DNA of 64,000 bases from Mytilinidion resinicola (GCF_010093595.1 NW_022985458.1:1-64000), one strand, 5' to 3'; shown: positions 31,533 through 44,077, numbered from the stretch's first letter. Numbers and translations: made by a program. The notes: a model not told the origin generated them from the letters alone.

Positions 31533-34073
31533 ATGGCAGAAATCTTGGGGCTGATCGCCAGCGTTATTACTCTCGCGCATGTTCTCGATGCGACTGTGAA
31601 GCGAGCCAGACCGTTCTTTAAGGCTGAAAAGGAATTCCAAAAATTACAGGCAAGTTTGTCCGAAAGCGCTCGAATGTCATCGTAAAGAGCTTTCTAGCGA
31701 TGGGATCTCAAAACCCTAGCTTGGGAACGGAACAGCACTCGGCATATGCACTAACTAAGGCCACAGAGTGATCTTGAAAACTTCGCTAGTTTGATCGCTG
31801 AGATCAAAGCCGAAAGCCTAGATTCTTCCAGTGGGCGCCTGACGGCCATTTTGCTCGACTCTCAACGGACTATCGAGCAGCTCAATCGCATCATTCAAGG
31901 AAAGCTTCTCAGGCACAAGAATGGTACGGATCGAGCGCGACGCAAATCATGGTTCAGACACAAATCCAAGGTCGTGAAGCTACAGTCAGCACTTCGAGCT
32001 TTAAGAGACGATCTTCTTGCTACCGTAAATGTAAACAATCCGTGAGTATCCCAGAGGCCTTCGAAGCTAGTAGCGCTCTAACACGTCAGCAGAGCCTCAA
32101 ATAGTCGGTCAGAAACACTACTTCTTGATATCAGTCATAACGCTGCCGGGTTGAAAGATGCCTCTGTGAGGCTTGACAGGAGAGTAGAGGCAATACACAA
32201 AAACCTTCTTGATGCCAACCGCACGGTCTCGCTACACACTAGCGCCATGCTAAGCATCCTTAGCTCTCTGCACGCATCCAGCCATTTGGAGAGCATGCCA
32301 TTGGAATCAAGAATGCTCTATCGAGGATTTTTGGCTGAAGCCCTGGAAAGCAATAATTCCTTGACCACGGAAAGCATTTTCGAAAATCGCACACAGCCTA
32401 CTGATGACCGAGATCCTGGTAAAGTTGAATCAGGGTCCCACCTTCCTTTGTGCGCCGAGCCTGCTTCATTGCTCGAGTTGTCCCACAACTTCTTGCCGGA
32501 AAGCTACACCAGCACAAGCTTAATTCCAAAAATGATCATCACCTCATTTTACGAACAAAGCACTTCGACTCTCTCAAGGACGGATGGCTATCAAGTCCTT
32601 TACTTCCAGTCTCCACGGCGATGGTTCCACATCAACGCCTTGCTTGAGATACCGCAGTCTTCTGTCTATTGGGCGAACACCAAGGTCTTGGAACAAGGGC
32701 ACTACAAAGGGCGCAAGTTCTTCGCTGCGTCTTCTATACCAGGCTCGCTGCTCAGGAGATTACAACAGGGCATGGATAAACTTGGCACTATTCAAAAGAG
32801 AGCCCGCCATCGGTTCGTAATCTCTAATAACGACACCGTGAGACTAGAAGGACTTGAATCACCACAGTCCACACCACCTCACGCAATCTACAATACGCCC
32901 CACAAAACATCATAGCTTACGGAACGAGCAATACTCGCCTGCCTTGATGACCTAAACTGTCCTCGATACACTGAAGAGCAGATAACCCAAGTAGCTCTTC
33001 TCGAATCGCCCAATTGTTACATAGTCAGCCTCCAAGGCATCCTCGTCGAAGAAGTAAAATCCTTGACCCATCACCCATGTCCAGATTTCCTGTACAAAAT
33101 CCAACTTCTGCACTGTCTGCGTGACGTCCCGGGAATAGTTGGCTTAATCGGTATAGTCATCGAAACGGCGAATCAACTGCTGAAGAGTTACCTGATCAAA
33201 TGGCCAGACAGTAGATGCGAGATTTTGCTACATCACACGAGCAGGCATTCATCGGTGAGAACTTGGGAAGAAGTTGAGAACTGGACCAGGCAAATCGTCG
33301 ACTTGTTGAGTCAAGTGCACTCTAGAGGCTACGTAGTCGGTACGCTGTGGCGTGAAAGACTGCCTTTTCTCGTGGATTCCCATGGAAAGCTACATCTCCA
33401 CCGTTCCCAGTCAAGAATAGATATTAGCTCTTGGGCCGCTCGGTGGTATCCTCCCGAATATCGACAATACAACAAGCTAGAGGGCATGCTCCTTGATGAT
33501 GTAGAGGCCGCGATTCCACTCGTCACACCCAAGTTTGATATCTTTCAGCTGGGCCAATTGCTTTGGTTTCTTGCGCAGAGCTGGGCGAGTGGTGAAAGCA
33601 TCCAGTCCTTGAAAGAGCATTTCCTCATGCCTTCCGACTCTGTCGCTCTCGCCGAATTGGTTCCGACATACTACAAAGACATAGTAGACGCATGTCGCGC
33701 CGAGGATCCACTCGACCGACCTTCTGCAGCGAAGCTCTTGTCCCTGCTTCCGTCCGGAACTAGCGAAACTGAATTCCAGGGCGGGCAAGACGCGAAGCCC
33801 ATATCCATCGACGTAGACACTATGTGGAAATGTCACCCCTGGTCTAACTTCTGTGATCATTGCGGAAAGATAATCTCAGGTTTAATTTTCCATTGCAATC
33901 TCTGCAGAGCCGGAAACTACGACGCATGCCTTGGGTGTTTCAAAGCAGGATTTCATTGTCTTGATCAAACGCATTTGCTGGTCGAAGTCAGGAGTGAGGG
34001 GAACATTCCTATAGGGAAACGATATCACTCGAGCGTGGGCAGCTCAGGACTTCGAGTGGTGACCGAGGAATGA
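31533..34073 (+). pseudogene. HeLo-like N-domain, pseudokinase and ZZ finger protein with one stop
   Basis: Three exons join in frame: 31533-31649, 31767-32041 and 32090-34073 (2,376 nt, 792 codons). Intron 1 begins GCAAGT and ends CAG, a GC-AG intron; intron 2 is GTGAGT...CAG. The N-terminus (AEILGLIASVITLAHVLDATV) and the helical region after it resemble fungal HeLo-like/SesA N-domains of death-signalling proteins. Residues about 430-690 read as a kinase fold lacking catalytic residues: HSRGYVVGTL where HRD belongs, no DFG, but WYPPEYR and KFDIFQLGQLLWFL present. A ZZ zinc finger (CDHCGK...CNLC...C..C) sits at about 718-765. TAG at 32913-32915 (codon 406) splits the frame; CAG to TAG is a RIP-type change. 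Either a recent pseudogene or two shorter products. Confidence 0.78.
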
Positions 34074-36662
34074 TGTTCGCCATTTAGCTCTAGAAGCATA
34101 GTCTTACTCTTTCTCCCAGGCGATTCAATATTGAGTCCCGCCAGAGATTCCACGTCTTTCGTCGTGCTCAGCTAGCCAGTGCTCACTCTACTTGTTAGGT
34201 AAGTTGGAGCCGAACCGTACAACCTTTCTCTTGGAGGCCTTGGTGGAAGAAGCCTTGACGTATATTTCAGTGAGTGAGGAGTTCATAACAACCTTGTATA
34301 GGTAGAATAGCATATCTTGGCTATCTTTGATACGTCACCGTCTTAAGAGCATATCTATATTAAGAATATAACCGTCTCAAGACGGTCCTATATTAAGAGC
34401 GTGACTATCTGGAGAACGTCCTCATCTTAAGATGCCACCATCTTAAGACCATGGCTGTCTTAAGAACATGCCCCCTTAGGAAAGTGGCTGTCTGCAGAAT
34501 AGCCTGTAACATATCGGAGAGCAAGTTTACTCGAGACTTGGGGGGGCCTGCAGTGAGGATCCCTGTCCCTGTCAAATACAGGGCCCAAAATCGGGGTCCC
34601 AAGGAGCTCTTCAGTGTCGGCTCAGGACGTGCTCACCCAGCACAGCCACAGCTCAGGCTGGAGCATGAGCAGTTCAGTTCCCTGAACGGGAAAGGAAATT
34701 GCTTGGGTGCACATTGGGATATCGTACTACCTGTTATACCTCAGCTTCGGTAAGAATCAGTCTAGAAAGGGGCTTCCTCCGTTCTAATCCTACCTATTAC
34801 ACCTGTGGCTTCAAATCTGCGCTAGTTCACGGGATGCGCCTTGACGCTGTACTCAGGGCATGCTCACGCTGCTCCAGTTGCTCCGGTGAGCTGCCTGAGC
34901 CGAGGGTTACGTCCCTTTGATGCCCGCGCCTAAATCTATATTGTGCTACGTCTATCATAGCGACCAGGATATTCTTAGTTATATGGCTGAATTGGATGAG
35001 ACCATATCCCGGCCACCCGGCACCGGCCGCACCCTTGTGGTCTTTCGCCATACCTCGGCTCAGGCATTCGGATCGCACATCCAAGATGTGGTCGCAGGCG
35101 CAGTTTTGGCCCCTACAGGCTTGGTTGTTTACAAGCGTCAATGCAAGTGCTGAAGTGCTGCACTATTGAAGGACATGGAGACATCAATTATTCTCCCCGA
35201 AACCCATCTCCCTCCTAGATACCAGTCTGGCTATCGCAAGAAAAACTACGTACATAAAACCCACCCTGAACCCCGTCTGGGTCTGGATGCGTTGAAGGGC
35301 CAAGTAATTGACAAGCTCCCCTCTGGGTTGGCGTGGGTCGAGCTTAATTCTGGGATCACAAAGACAGACAATAGCATATGAGTGGATCATTCTAGTTAGA
35401 ACAGCTAGGTATAAACAGGGCGAGGTACACTTAAGAGCAACTGTAGCTTTCGATGTTGGAGATTTCATGTGGTTGCTGACGGAGGAGTGAGGCTGGGGAA
35501 ATTTCGCGAAGACAGCACGGCCTGAGGTTCGTGATGTTGCCAGGAATACCCAGGTTTTCATTGGTAGAGGCATTGGGTTTCGCTACGGTCAGCAAAACCA
35601 ATAATGGATTTGGACCGGAGGATTTTGGATTTAGGGTGGTAGATAGAGGCCTGGTTATACAGCATGTATGCACCCAACTTCATTATTCGCTGCATTACTT
35701 AGCGTTCTTCTCCTCGTTTAGTCACCTTCCCACCACGCTGGGAAGTATTCTCCACACGCCTCCTCAGCCTCCTCCTTTTATATGATACGGTTCCACGTTC
35801 TCCTATCCCACTTCTATCGCGTTCCAAGATTGGCCCAGAGCCGCATTAGAACCGCGATCATCTCTTTCATTGGCGCGTATAAATGTCGTTGATTGTCGAA
35901 GAAGCGCAAAATTGAGTTTTGCACCAGGCAGAGAGGAGCGGGCTCTATAACCTCTTGCCTTGAGCGGTGTGCTCCCTGTCAAAAAGGAAGGCATGAGAGT
36001 TGACGTTCCATGAGGCTCTGCGCTCAAGTCACATGGTGACTAGTTCTGCCGAAATGCCCTAGGAAAATAGTAGATGCAATGCACGATGCCACTAAAAATG
36101 GAATGGCCCGCTTAGGTTGTCCCTTGTATTATGGTACCCCTACAAACGTGCCACATCGGGTGCCTCCGCCAGCCGGCACAACCACGGAAAGATATATTGC
36201 CCAGCACTCCGCGAACCCTCACGCACAGAAGTCACATGGTAGACTTGGCTTAACCTCGCCAAATACCTGGCCAGAACGTCCTTTTCGTAGGATCAACGGC
36301 ACAGCGCATATACATGCAATAAGATGGGGCTATAGCTATTAGGTCATCCGCCCATCGCCACAAGAGCGCCCATTTTCAAAGGATCATCGATGCATACCCG
36401 CGTCCGGTGAAACGTGCAGCGCAGGTGAGGGTGAGAGAGTCAAGAACCGTCCCAGCTAGGGTGAGAAAGCACATCTGCTTTCAATCACAGCTACCCCGCT
36501 CCCTCACTCATTCCGCGTCTCCTTCCTACACCGCTTCTTTCCTGCAGCTGAGCTCTGTTCCTCTGTTATTTTACCAGCTCGTTCTCCCTCCCTCGAATTC
36601 TAGCTCGCAAACCTGCAACGCGACGCACCAGCCTTGCAACCGTTTTGAAGCTGTCGGTCAAT
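34074..36662. other. Intergenic; no gene supported
   Basis: Several short frames on both strands between 34900 and 36350 have no recognisable motif. The stretch 36480-36660 is CT-rich and is the likely leader of the F-box gene. Confidence 0.45.
34331..34500. repeat. Imperfect CTTAAGA-centred short tandem repeats
   Basis: At least seven occurrences of (T/C)TTAAGA-type words at irregular 16-35 bp spacing, alternating with CCGTC/GGCTGTC words. It looks like a decayed minisatellite. Confidence 0.5.
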
Positions 36663-38205
36663 ATGCCAGCACAGTAAGTAAATACCCACATTCTTTTGAG
36701 CTCGATGTAACGTAGAGTCTAACAATAAGCAGGGTTTCACCCATCTTCACACTTCCGCAAGAAATCTTGGCGAAGATATTAAAGCATTGCTCCATCAGTC
36801 CACCGTCCAGCAACTCCCTACTATCTCATGACCTCCTTCAGAATCGGCTCGTATGCAAAAAATTCAACTCCGCATGTGAATATATCTGGGAGCACACGGA
36901 GGATGATCACTATAACACGCTTGTCATTGGCCTCCGCCCATTGAAGATTATCGAGACCCTCTCCAAGAATTCTGTTATTTCAGGGAGGATTAGAAACATT
37001 GTCGTTTGTTGCGCGGTGTGCCCGGACGTCAAAACTATTTCTATGGAATGTCAACATCCTGACGAGCCAGGGCTGGAGTGGTTTTCGGAACACGGCTTTT
37101 GGAATTCCGGGAAAATGCCAGCTGAACGAAAGGAACAATTAGCCACCCCCCAGGCTTTCAAGAATGCCAATGGTGCGATACCTGCAAAGTCATGTGGTCA
37201 ATCAGTGAAGACTTCGCCAAAAAAGGGAAGGATTCTGCTCAGCAACAGTGGTCTGATGTTGAGGAGTTTGCCCAAGATGTATCCACAGACAGGCTGCAGA
37301 ACCTTCTTCGACACTTTCCACATGTCTATAGTGTGACGGTATGCGACGATGTCTCTCTCATTAGACACCAACAGGATATCGTTGCAACACCCTCCCAATG
37401 CCGAGAAATATACCATAAGTTAAGCCGAAAAGACGTCCCTCTCTTCAAGATCGGCCAGAGTTGGGATGTAACCATGAGAGTATTTGAACACCTCGGGAAA
37501 GGGCCGCTTGAGATCATGGCACTCAGCTTAATACTGATGCCTCAAATCTTCTTCCATATATCAAAGACCGACGAGAACACAATGACTCAACTAGTCAAGG
37601 GGGTTACAACTTTGAGCATGAGTGTTCAGACTTGCATATTCTGTGGCAGCGCTTGTTGTCGCACTAGCGAGAGCATGGATGGTATATCCTTGGGCAAAAT
37701 CCTAGCTGGGATGTCATGTCCACAAAATCTCAACATCTTTGGCGTGAGTGGCCTTCAGAAGGCGTCCAACGGACAGATCGTCGAATGTGAACCACTAGGA
37801 AAGGATCCTATTATGTCCAGTGTCGTCAAATCCAGATTGCCTGGGCTTCAGTCTTTCAATCCCAGCAGGTTTAAAGTGAACGAGGAAGATCTTTTGCAAT
37901 TTTACGAATCGAATTCTATCCTCAAAACCAATCTTCGACAAGTAGTCCTCAACAAACGATCCAATGGAGGGAGACCATGGCTCCGTTTGATTGAAGTATT
38001 GAAAGCAAAAGAGACAGAGGCATCCATAATCGTTTTGGAAGATGAAATCCCTCCTGGATATCCGGACGACTATTATAGCCAACATGAGGTAGATGATGGC
38101 GTTATCAAGATAGGCTTTGAACCTTCACTTGGTCTAGATCGGTTGCAATTCCAATTAACCGATATGTTGGTCAAAGGAAGGAAGTGGGTGGAGCTTCTTC
38201 CATAA
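36663..38205 (+). pseudogene. F-box protein with a one-base frameshift
   Basis: Exon 1 is ATG plus 8 nt (36663-36673). A 59-bp intron (36674-36732, GTAAGT...CAG) joins exon 2. The protein begins MPAQVSPIFTLPQEILAKIL, followed by a short F-box (LPQEILAKILKHC...LLQNRLVCKKFNSACEYIWEH). The frame moves from phase 2 to phase 1 around the C-run at 37146-37151; after it the frame reads FQECQWCDTCKVMW and stays open to 38205. One extra C in that run would give a single protein of about 494 residues. This can be a real frameshift or a homopolymer error. Fungal F-box proteins recruit substrates to SCF ubiquitin ligases; the substrate here is unknown. Confidence 0.75.
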
Positions 38206-41010
38206 GGGTGTATGCAATGCTAGAATGACGAGATGACCCACCTGATTTGGGTGTAGAGGAGCTAGATATGGGGGCATTTGGAAAGAGGTTCCATTTTGGT
38301 AAAGGGCGAGTTGTGGTATCATGTCAGTCACATCGTGGAGTAGAGGAATCGCTGAGAGTGCTGCTTTTCATATAAGAACCCGTGCACTTACGGGCGCGAC
38401 GTCAGGCTTGTTGCGTATCTCGTCCTCATGTGTCCACTCGTCGACGTTGCTAAGCGGTTGCACACCGATCTAACAGTTCGGCGGGCCGCAAAAGGGTTTG
38501 AAGGGTCGCAAGATGGAAACTCATCGTTGTCTGAAGGATCAAAATCAGGAGCGGTGCCTGAGCGATGAATGATTCGCGGAATACTCGTAGTAAGGAATCA
38601 TCGTGGAGAACTAATGCTCGCGGCATCATAGTAGATTCTTTAAGGGGTGTAGGATCGAGTAGCAAAGGGCGCAGTGCTACACGCGTAGCACTGTGGCCCA
38701 TGCTAACCCTTTCTAATAGTTTTCCCACCGAATTGTCGAACAAAACCCGGTGTCAACGTGTTACGACAAGTCTATGAATTGTGACCTAAGCGTGAGTCGT
38801 CAACCCTCGATCCACATCAAATCCGCCCAGCTAAGCGATAGCTCGGAAACCCCAGCGACGTTCACGCAAGGTTACTGCGCCTGTCGAGGATGCAACAAGA
38901 ATCCGCAGGACAAGCCTCGAAATCAAGACCCGCCCTTTCGCCCTGCAGCTCGCGTCCCACCCTTACAGGCGAAACGCCACCAGCGCGGTCAACAACATAT
39001 ACAAGTACGTGGTGTGGGACGATCTTGAACACCGGCACCGAGTCAAAGGACGTGTCCACGACCGTGTTTTCTGACACCGGACGCTGGCCTGCTTAGCTAC
39101 AAGTCAAGGGAAGCAGAGACTGGTTCATCCCCGAACATTAACGACCTCTTCTTTTTCCTGTCCAGCTCCCGCTACAGGAACCTGACCGCGCACCTCGCCG
39201 CGGTGTGGTACGGGGAAGGCACGCAGGACACGGAGCCCAACGCGTGGGTAGCTGCGTTTGCAGTCCCGCCATAGCTATGAACGAGCACCTGCCCAGGCTC
39301 ACGACGTCGTTCGTGTAGTTGGGCTTGGCAGACATGGTCAGGCGAGGGGGGTTTCAAAAGGGCTGTCGCACCGACGCAACAACACGGGATGATCGCGATC
39401 TCATACGAGGCCGACCCGGCCAGGACCGTAATCGAGATTCCTATCGTACTCGCGAATAGATACTGCCAGAATCGGAGTCCGATCCGGTTGCGGGTTGGAG
39501 ACGAGTTGGCGATGTCGTCCACGATTACATCGATGTCCGCATCGGCACTCCGATTGGCGGACTTCCGCAGCCTCAGCAGTCACCAAGCCGGATAACAAGA
39601 TTGTGGAGAAGTACATGAGCCCGTTGCTGGACGTGTTTTCATTGACATGAACTAGGTTTCAACCTTGGCGGAAGAGGAGTACGCCCTCACCCAAGGTCCC
39701 CACCCAGAAACATAACCAGAACGGTAAGGTTCATCGCGCCACCACCTCGAGCAGGCATCCTTATACCTCCACTCACCATAATCAAGCGAAGGCACCAGAA
39801 TCCGGATGCGCCCCCGAGAGCGAACACGCAGGAGGACATAAGATGAGCTCACGTCGTAATCAGAACAAGATCCATGTCCGGTCCCACACCGCAGTACACG
39901 TTCTCGATTAACATCAGGAGCATGCTGACAAACAGGACTGGCACGACCATTCAGCGTCGTCTAATAGGTGTCGTACACTCAGGTCCGCGTGGTCGCACGA
40001 GCTTGTGCACTGCACGCACCCCACGGCGGCAACATGAACACACTAGGATTAGAACTCGAATATTCACATCTGTGCGATTTACGGGGGCCAAGGACCAGCC
40101 AGAGCCAGGGTCGCGCACGTGAGGATCGGCCTCAATGACCCCCCGGTCTTGTGTAGATGCAGGAGCCTACACGAGATGGTCACCATGGTCCTGACCAAGT
40201 ACGCATCCGCGAAGGCGCTCACGAAACCTGCCGTCGTGATACACATGGCATCGAGCCGCCGGCAATCCTAATTCCACTCACGATCGCTAGCGGAAAGGCC
40301 ACTAGAGGCGGAGCTGAGACTAGCACCCGAACTCGCTGCGTATACGAAGGTGTAGGCGGGCTACTTCGGCGGTGTGGCCATAGACAAGATTGTAGTGGGC
40401 TGCTCTCACGAACCTCCCGCTCGTTCATTCCTCCTTCTTGTTCGTGCTGAGACTAGGACCTGTGGTGCACCGTGCCGAAGACCTTTGAAACCTGGACTCT
40501 CGGAGTTCACGGTTTGGGCTGGCGTTGCAGGAGGACGGGGTAGGGCTGGATTGAGTGCGAGCTCACGGCAAGGAAGACTCTGGGGCTTTTGAAGAGTGTT
40601 TGATATATGGCGATGCAGTGTGCTGAGTCGGGAGACGCGCGCAGCCAGTCTTGGATTCAATCGAGGGAGTGTGAGGAGAATAACGAAGAGGCTATGGCGG
40701 CCAGACGATGGGAGAGAAACTGTTGTCATGCATAACGCCATCTCCATCGGCTAGCGGTAGATTATTTCGCCGATAAGCATGATACACGGCAGAAATCCCG
40801 GCTTGGCTTTTTCCATTTCCTTTCCTCAAAAAGACTTGTCCAGACTGGAACTGTTACCTCGTAAAATCATTCAAGGAAGTATATAAGGCTTAGAGGCTCG
40901 TACATTCTTCTTTCACAACACAAACGCTCAATCAGTACCACCCACCACCTACCACTAATCCACTATCTCCTCAATCCATTTTAGTTACCAAGCTGCATAG
41001 CAGGGAAGCC
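38206..41010. other. No gene assigned; mixed short frames
   Basis: Frames of 60-116 codons occur on both strands at 38450-40750 but none extends or splices convincingly. A plus-strand stretch near 38920-39070 (AVNNIYKYVVWDDLEHRHR) and one near 39150-39260 could be exons of a decayed gene that I do not recognise. 40738-40850 is a copy of 43805-43980. Confidence 0.4.
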
Positions 41011-41784
41011 ATGACTAAGGTAAGTAATAGCAACGCCTACTCCTCGGGACCCCATCTGTTTCTTTCCTAGACTACTCGCTAACGCACCTCACAGTCTCGA
41101 CTTCTCGCAATCCCGCGGGAGCTCCGCGACATGATCTGAGGCCTCGCTCTCCAGGAGGAGCCACACGAGTCACCATCTCTCGAAGGCGAAGCCCAGGGTT
41201 CTGACAAAGACGTTTCTTCTAAGTGCTCCACGCCTACCGAGGAGGCTTTCGGAGATTGTCTTCCTGCGCTTTGTCGCACTTCCAACCAGCTCTTCGAAGA
41301 ATCGACGCCGTTCTTCCTATCAAATGTAACCATAGTCTACAATAGCGCAAGCGAGATTAAAGGACTAGTACGTTTTCTCGAACAGATCCCTAATAACGAG
41401 GGCTTTAGTGCCATTCGTCGTCTGCAGCTTGGTGGTAAAGACATTATATCTCGAAGGCTGGGCGAGAACAAGGACTTCTCCGCCCTGAAGAAATTCACGA
41501 AGCTAGAAGCTCTCTTCCTTGATATCAGGCGGTGCGATGACGAGCAGCTGGACTTGTTATACACGGGCGAGTGGTATCGCCGCCGCGACCACGCTTTAAA
41601 AAAGCTGAACTTGGATGGACTTTTCGAGTGCACTTCATTGAAGGCAATTGTCATAGTCAAGACTGCCCGTTCTGGCTGCCCCTTCGGTTTAAATGACCTT
41701 CTGAAGTTGGCGCCCTGGATTCAGAAGCAATTTGTGGAGAAGGGTCTGGAGGTCCAAGTCACGACGGCAGAATGGTCGCACTGA
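41011..41784 (+). pseudogene. Small F-box-like gene with an early stop
   Basis: ATG ACT AAG, then an intron 41020-41094 (GTAAGT...ACAG, with CTAAC branch-like sequence), then a frame open to TGA 41784 except for TGA at 41137-41139 (codon 18). The start reads SRLLAIPRELRDMI-stop-GLAL, typical of the short F-box-like N-terminus of many fungal hypothetical proteins (LLxLPxELRxxI). The rest (232 codons in all) has a conserved-looking TPFFLSNVTIVY and a C-terminal LKKLNLDGLFE segment. The stop may come from CGA or TGG. If translation starts downstream, a shorter product could remain. Confidence 0.6.
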
Positions 41785-42646
41785 AAAGCTCAGCTTGTGG
41801 TGCGGAGCCCCGCGGCGACACAGCGCAGCGCGGGACGGCTCGAGGTCGCTTTTTGCGGGAATCTTACGGATATACTGCATTCTAGCCTCCCAGTTGACGT
41901 CGACGTTGGTAAGGGTGTCTTTCGATGGAGTTGAGGTTGGAAGTAGTCCCCAACTGGCAATTGCCCAGATAGCAATGGGCCCCTGGAATATGTGAGCTTG
42001 AGCATCTACCATTAACTCTTGACAACGTGTATGCGCATGCAGTGCTGTACCTCAAACTCGTGTACGCTCGTCTAGTACCGCATGGAGTGTGCCCAGGGCG
42101 TTTCGAGATTATGGGAAGTATGCATGCTTACTAAATATCACTATTAGGAGTAAACTAGCAGCCTACTAACCGGTCTACCAAAAGCCAGCCCGATATTCAT
42201 TGTGTAAGGCTTTACATCGTGTTCGAGTTGCTCAAAGCCATGTATAGAAGAGTATAAGCTCTTCTATTAGAATTTATATGCATTTTAGTAAGACTAGCGT
42301 TTTCCGTTAATGCGCTTAAGAATAGTATCCGGGTGTATTCTATAGGCGAATGCACTAGCTAAGGGGCTCCCGTAATGTCTAGATTAATGCCCACTAATAG
42401 CGTCCCGTATAATCTGTTCTTTGGCTTGTCCACGGGGCAATGGCGGCATGGTAAGTGGGTGTATTAGGAATAAGGGGCGTAGGGGCGAGGTGATTTTTGG
42501 TGTTCACAGCAGAATCGTTGATTCTGACCAATCAGAAATAGGCGGTGAGGCGAGCGCACAAGCCATTTCAAATACCCCGTCGATTTCAAGAACCCCCTTA
42601 AATACTCTACGTATAAGGATAAGAGATGGTGTGGAGAAAGGCCGTG

Positions 42647-42840
42647 CGGGAGACTAGCGATTCCGAAATGTGTCGGCAACAGGGATTGCTGCGCGGAAGC
42701 AGCAGGCCGGAGATCGGTGGCGGAGGGTCGTGCGGGAGACCAGCGATTCTGAAATGTGTCGGCAGCAGGGATTGCTTAGGTTAGAAGAAGGGTTCGTGCG
42801 GGAGACCAGTGATTCTGAAATGTGTCGGCAAACAGGTACA
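42647..42840. repeat. Three direct repeats around GATTCTGAAATGTGTCGGCA
   Basis: Units at about 42647-42695, 42730-42780 and 42797-42836 share GGGAGAC(T/C)AG(C/T)GATTC(T/C)GAAATG and, in the first two, CAGGGATTGCT. The first copy follows CGTGCGG and the third is cut short. No gene is seen around them. Confidence 0.75.
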
Positions 42841-43750
42841 AAGGTACGATCGGAAGGTCCAAGGGTCGACGCAGTGGACCGCAGGCTACAAAGCGTGCGG
42901 CCGTCATAATCAAGACACCACCAAAATCCACGATTTAGCTGCGCAACCCCCACACGGGCACAATAATTTTTCTAGCCTTCCAACAACTATCAAAGACGCT
43001 CCCGCAAACACGCCTAGCTTTTCAGAAACTCGATATCTTATTATTTTCTGGGCATGCGGCCTGTCAATTTCGGGCAGTCTTGATGTTCCTCGCCTCGCTT
43101 GGTCGCTTGAGACTTGATAGCGCACCCGGCCGCAACCTTTGAAAGGAAAGATCACGCTCTTGGCGACCAGGGATGCCTATTGCAGCTAGCGCAACATCGG
43201 TGCGATGACCGGCACTTGATTAGCTGGTTATTAAGTGTATGTCAAACTTCGTGAACGGGCGTAGACAAAGCCCGCAGGATGGATGGAGCCCCGTGGGATG
43301 GATAACTTAGATGATATCTCCAATTTGGCGAATGGCGTCCCATTCATCCACCATCATCGCTGTGAGGTGACCAGAGCACCTACAGTATATAGCCACCGGA
43401 CAGGATGCAGATACATCCTTTCCAAATCATGCAGCCGCCTGCGCAGGCGTATAGCCTGCGAGACCTCTGCGAGTCACGTGCTCGCTTAGGCCGGGGTACA
43501 TACAGCCCCAGGCCATGCATCACGATTCCTCAAGGATTCGTCTCTCAATACACGAAATCGTCAATTCCATCTACGAGCTCCCTGCCGTGCACTCTTCCTT
43601 TACAATCGCCTGGTTTTCACAGACAGACATCCCTAGCTGAGCGCCTTGCCGGCAAAGCCAATTGCAACTGGCCAAGCATATTCCGCACACCAACACTGTC
43701 CGTGGTAATATAAGAGAGGTGGCAGTTCTAGCTTAAGTTAATCTTGAACG

Positions 43751-44002
43751 TCACGGGCTCCGAGGTTGACAATTGATTTGTGGCGACAACGATGTGGTCC
43801 GCGCTGTGGCCATCTTCATCGGCCATCGGTAGACTATTTCGCCGATAAACACAATACACCGTAGAAATCCCGGCTTGGCTCTGGCTCTGGGACTTGAGAT
43901 CCGCCAGTCTTCATCCTTCCATATTTCCATTTCCTTTCCATCCTCAAAGACTCCCCACTCCACGCTCAAGTCTGTCCAGAAATAGCACTTCTTGATCTTC
44001 AT
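43751..44002 (-). CDS. Uncertain short protein; related copy at 40738-40850
   Basis: An 83-codon frame (IKKCYFWTDLSVEWGVFEDG...). The C-terminal part KPGFLRCIVFIGEIVYRWP is matched by a diverged and broken copy on the minus strand at 40738-40830 (KPGFLPCIMLIGEIIYR-stop). Two copies with protein-level similarity hint at a real sequence, but it may equally be a duplicated promoter region. I do not recognise the family. Confidence 0.3.
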   Translation of the reverse strand: MKIKKCYFWTDLSVEWGVFEDGKEMEIWKDEDWRISSPRARAKPGFLRCIVFIGEIVYRWPMKMATARTTSLSPQINCQPRSP

Positions 44003-44077
44003 GTATTTTTGCCGCTCATTCTACGCCCATCGTTTGCGTCGACCCTCTAAGCGCGTCGTCCGTCACTCGTCATCGCC

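Noticed and set aside
38920..39260. Ion-channel-like gene fragment (AVNNIYKYVVWDDLEHR)
   Set aside because: Fragments are too short and shift frame; I could not link them to a family with confidence.
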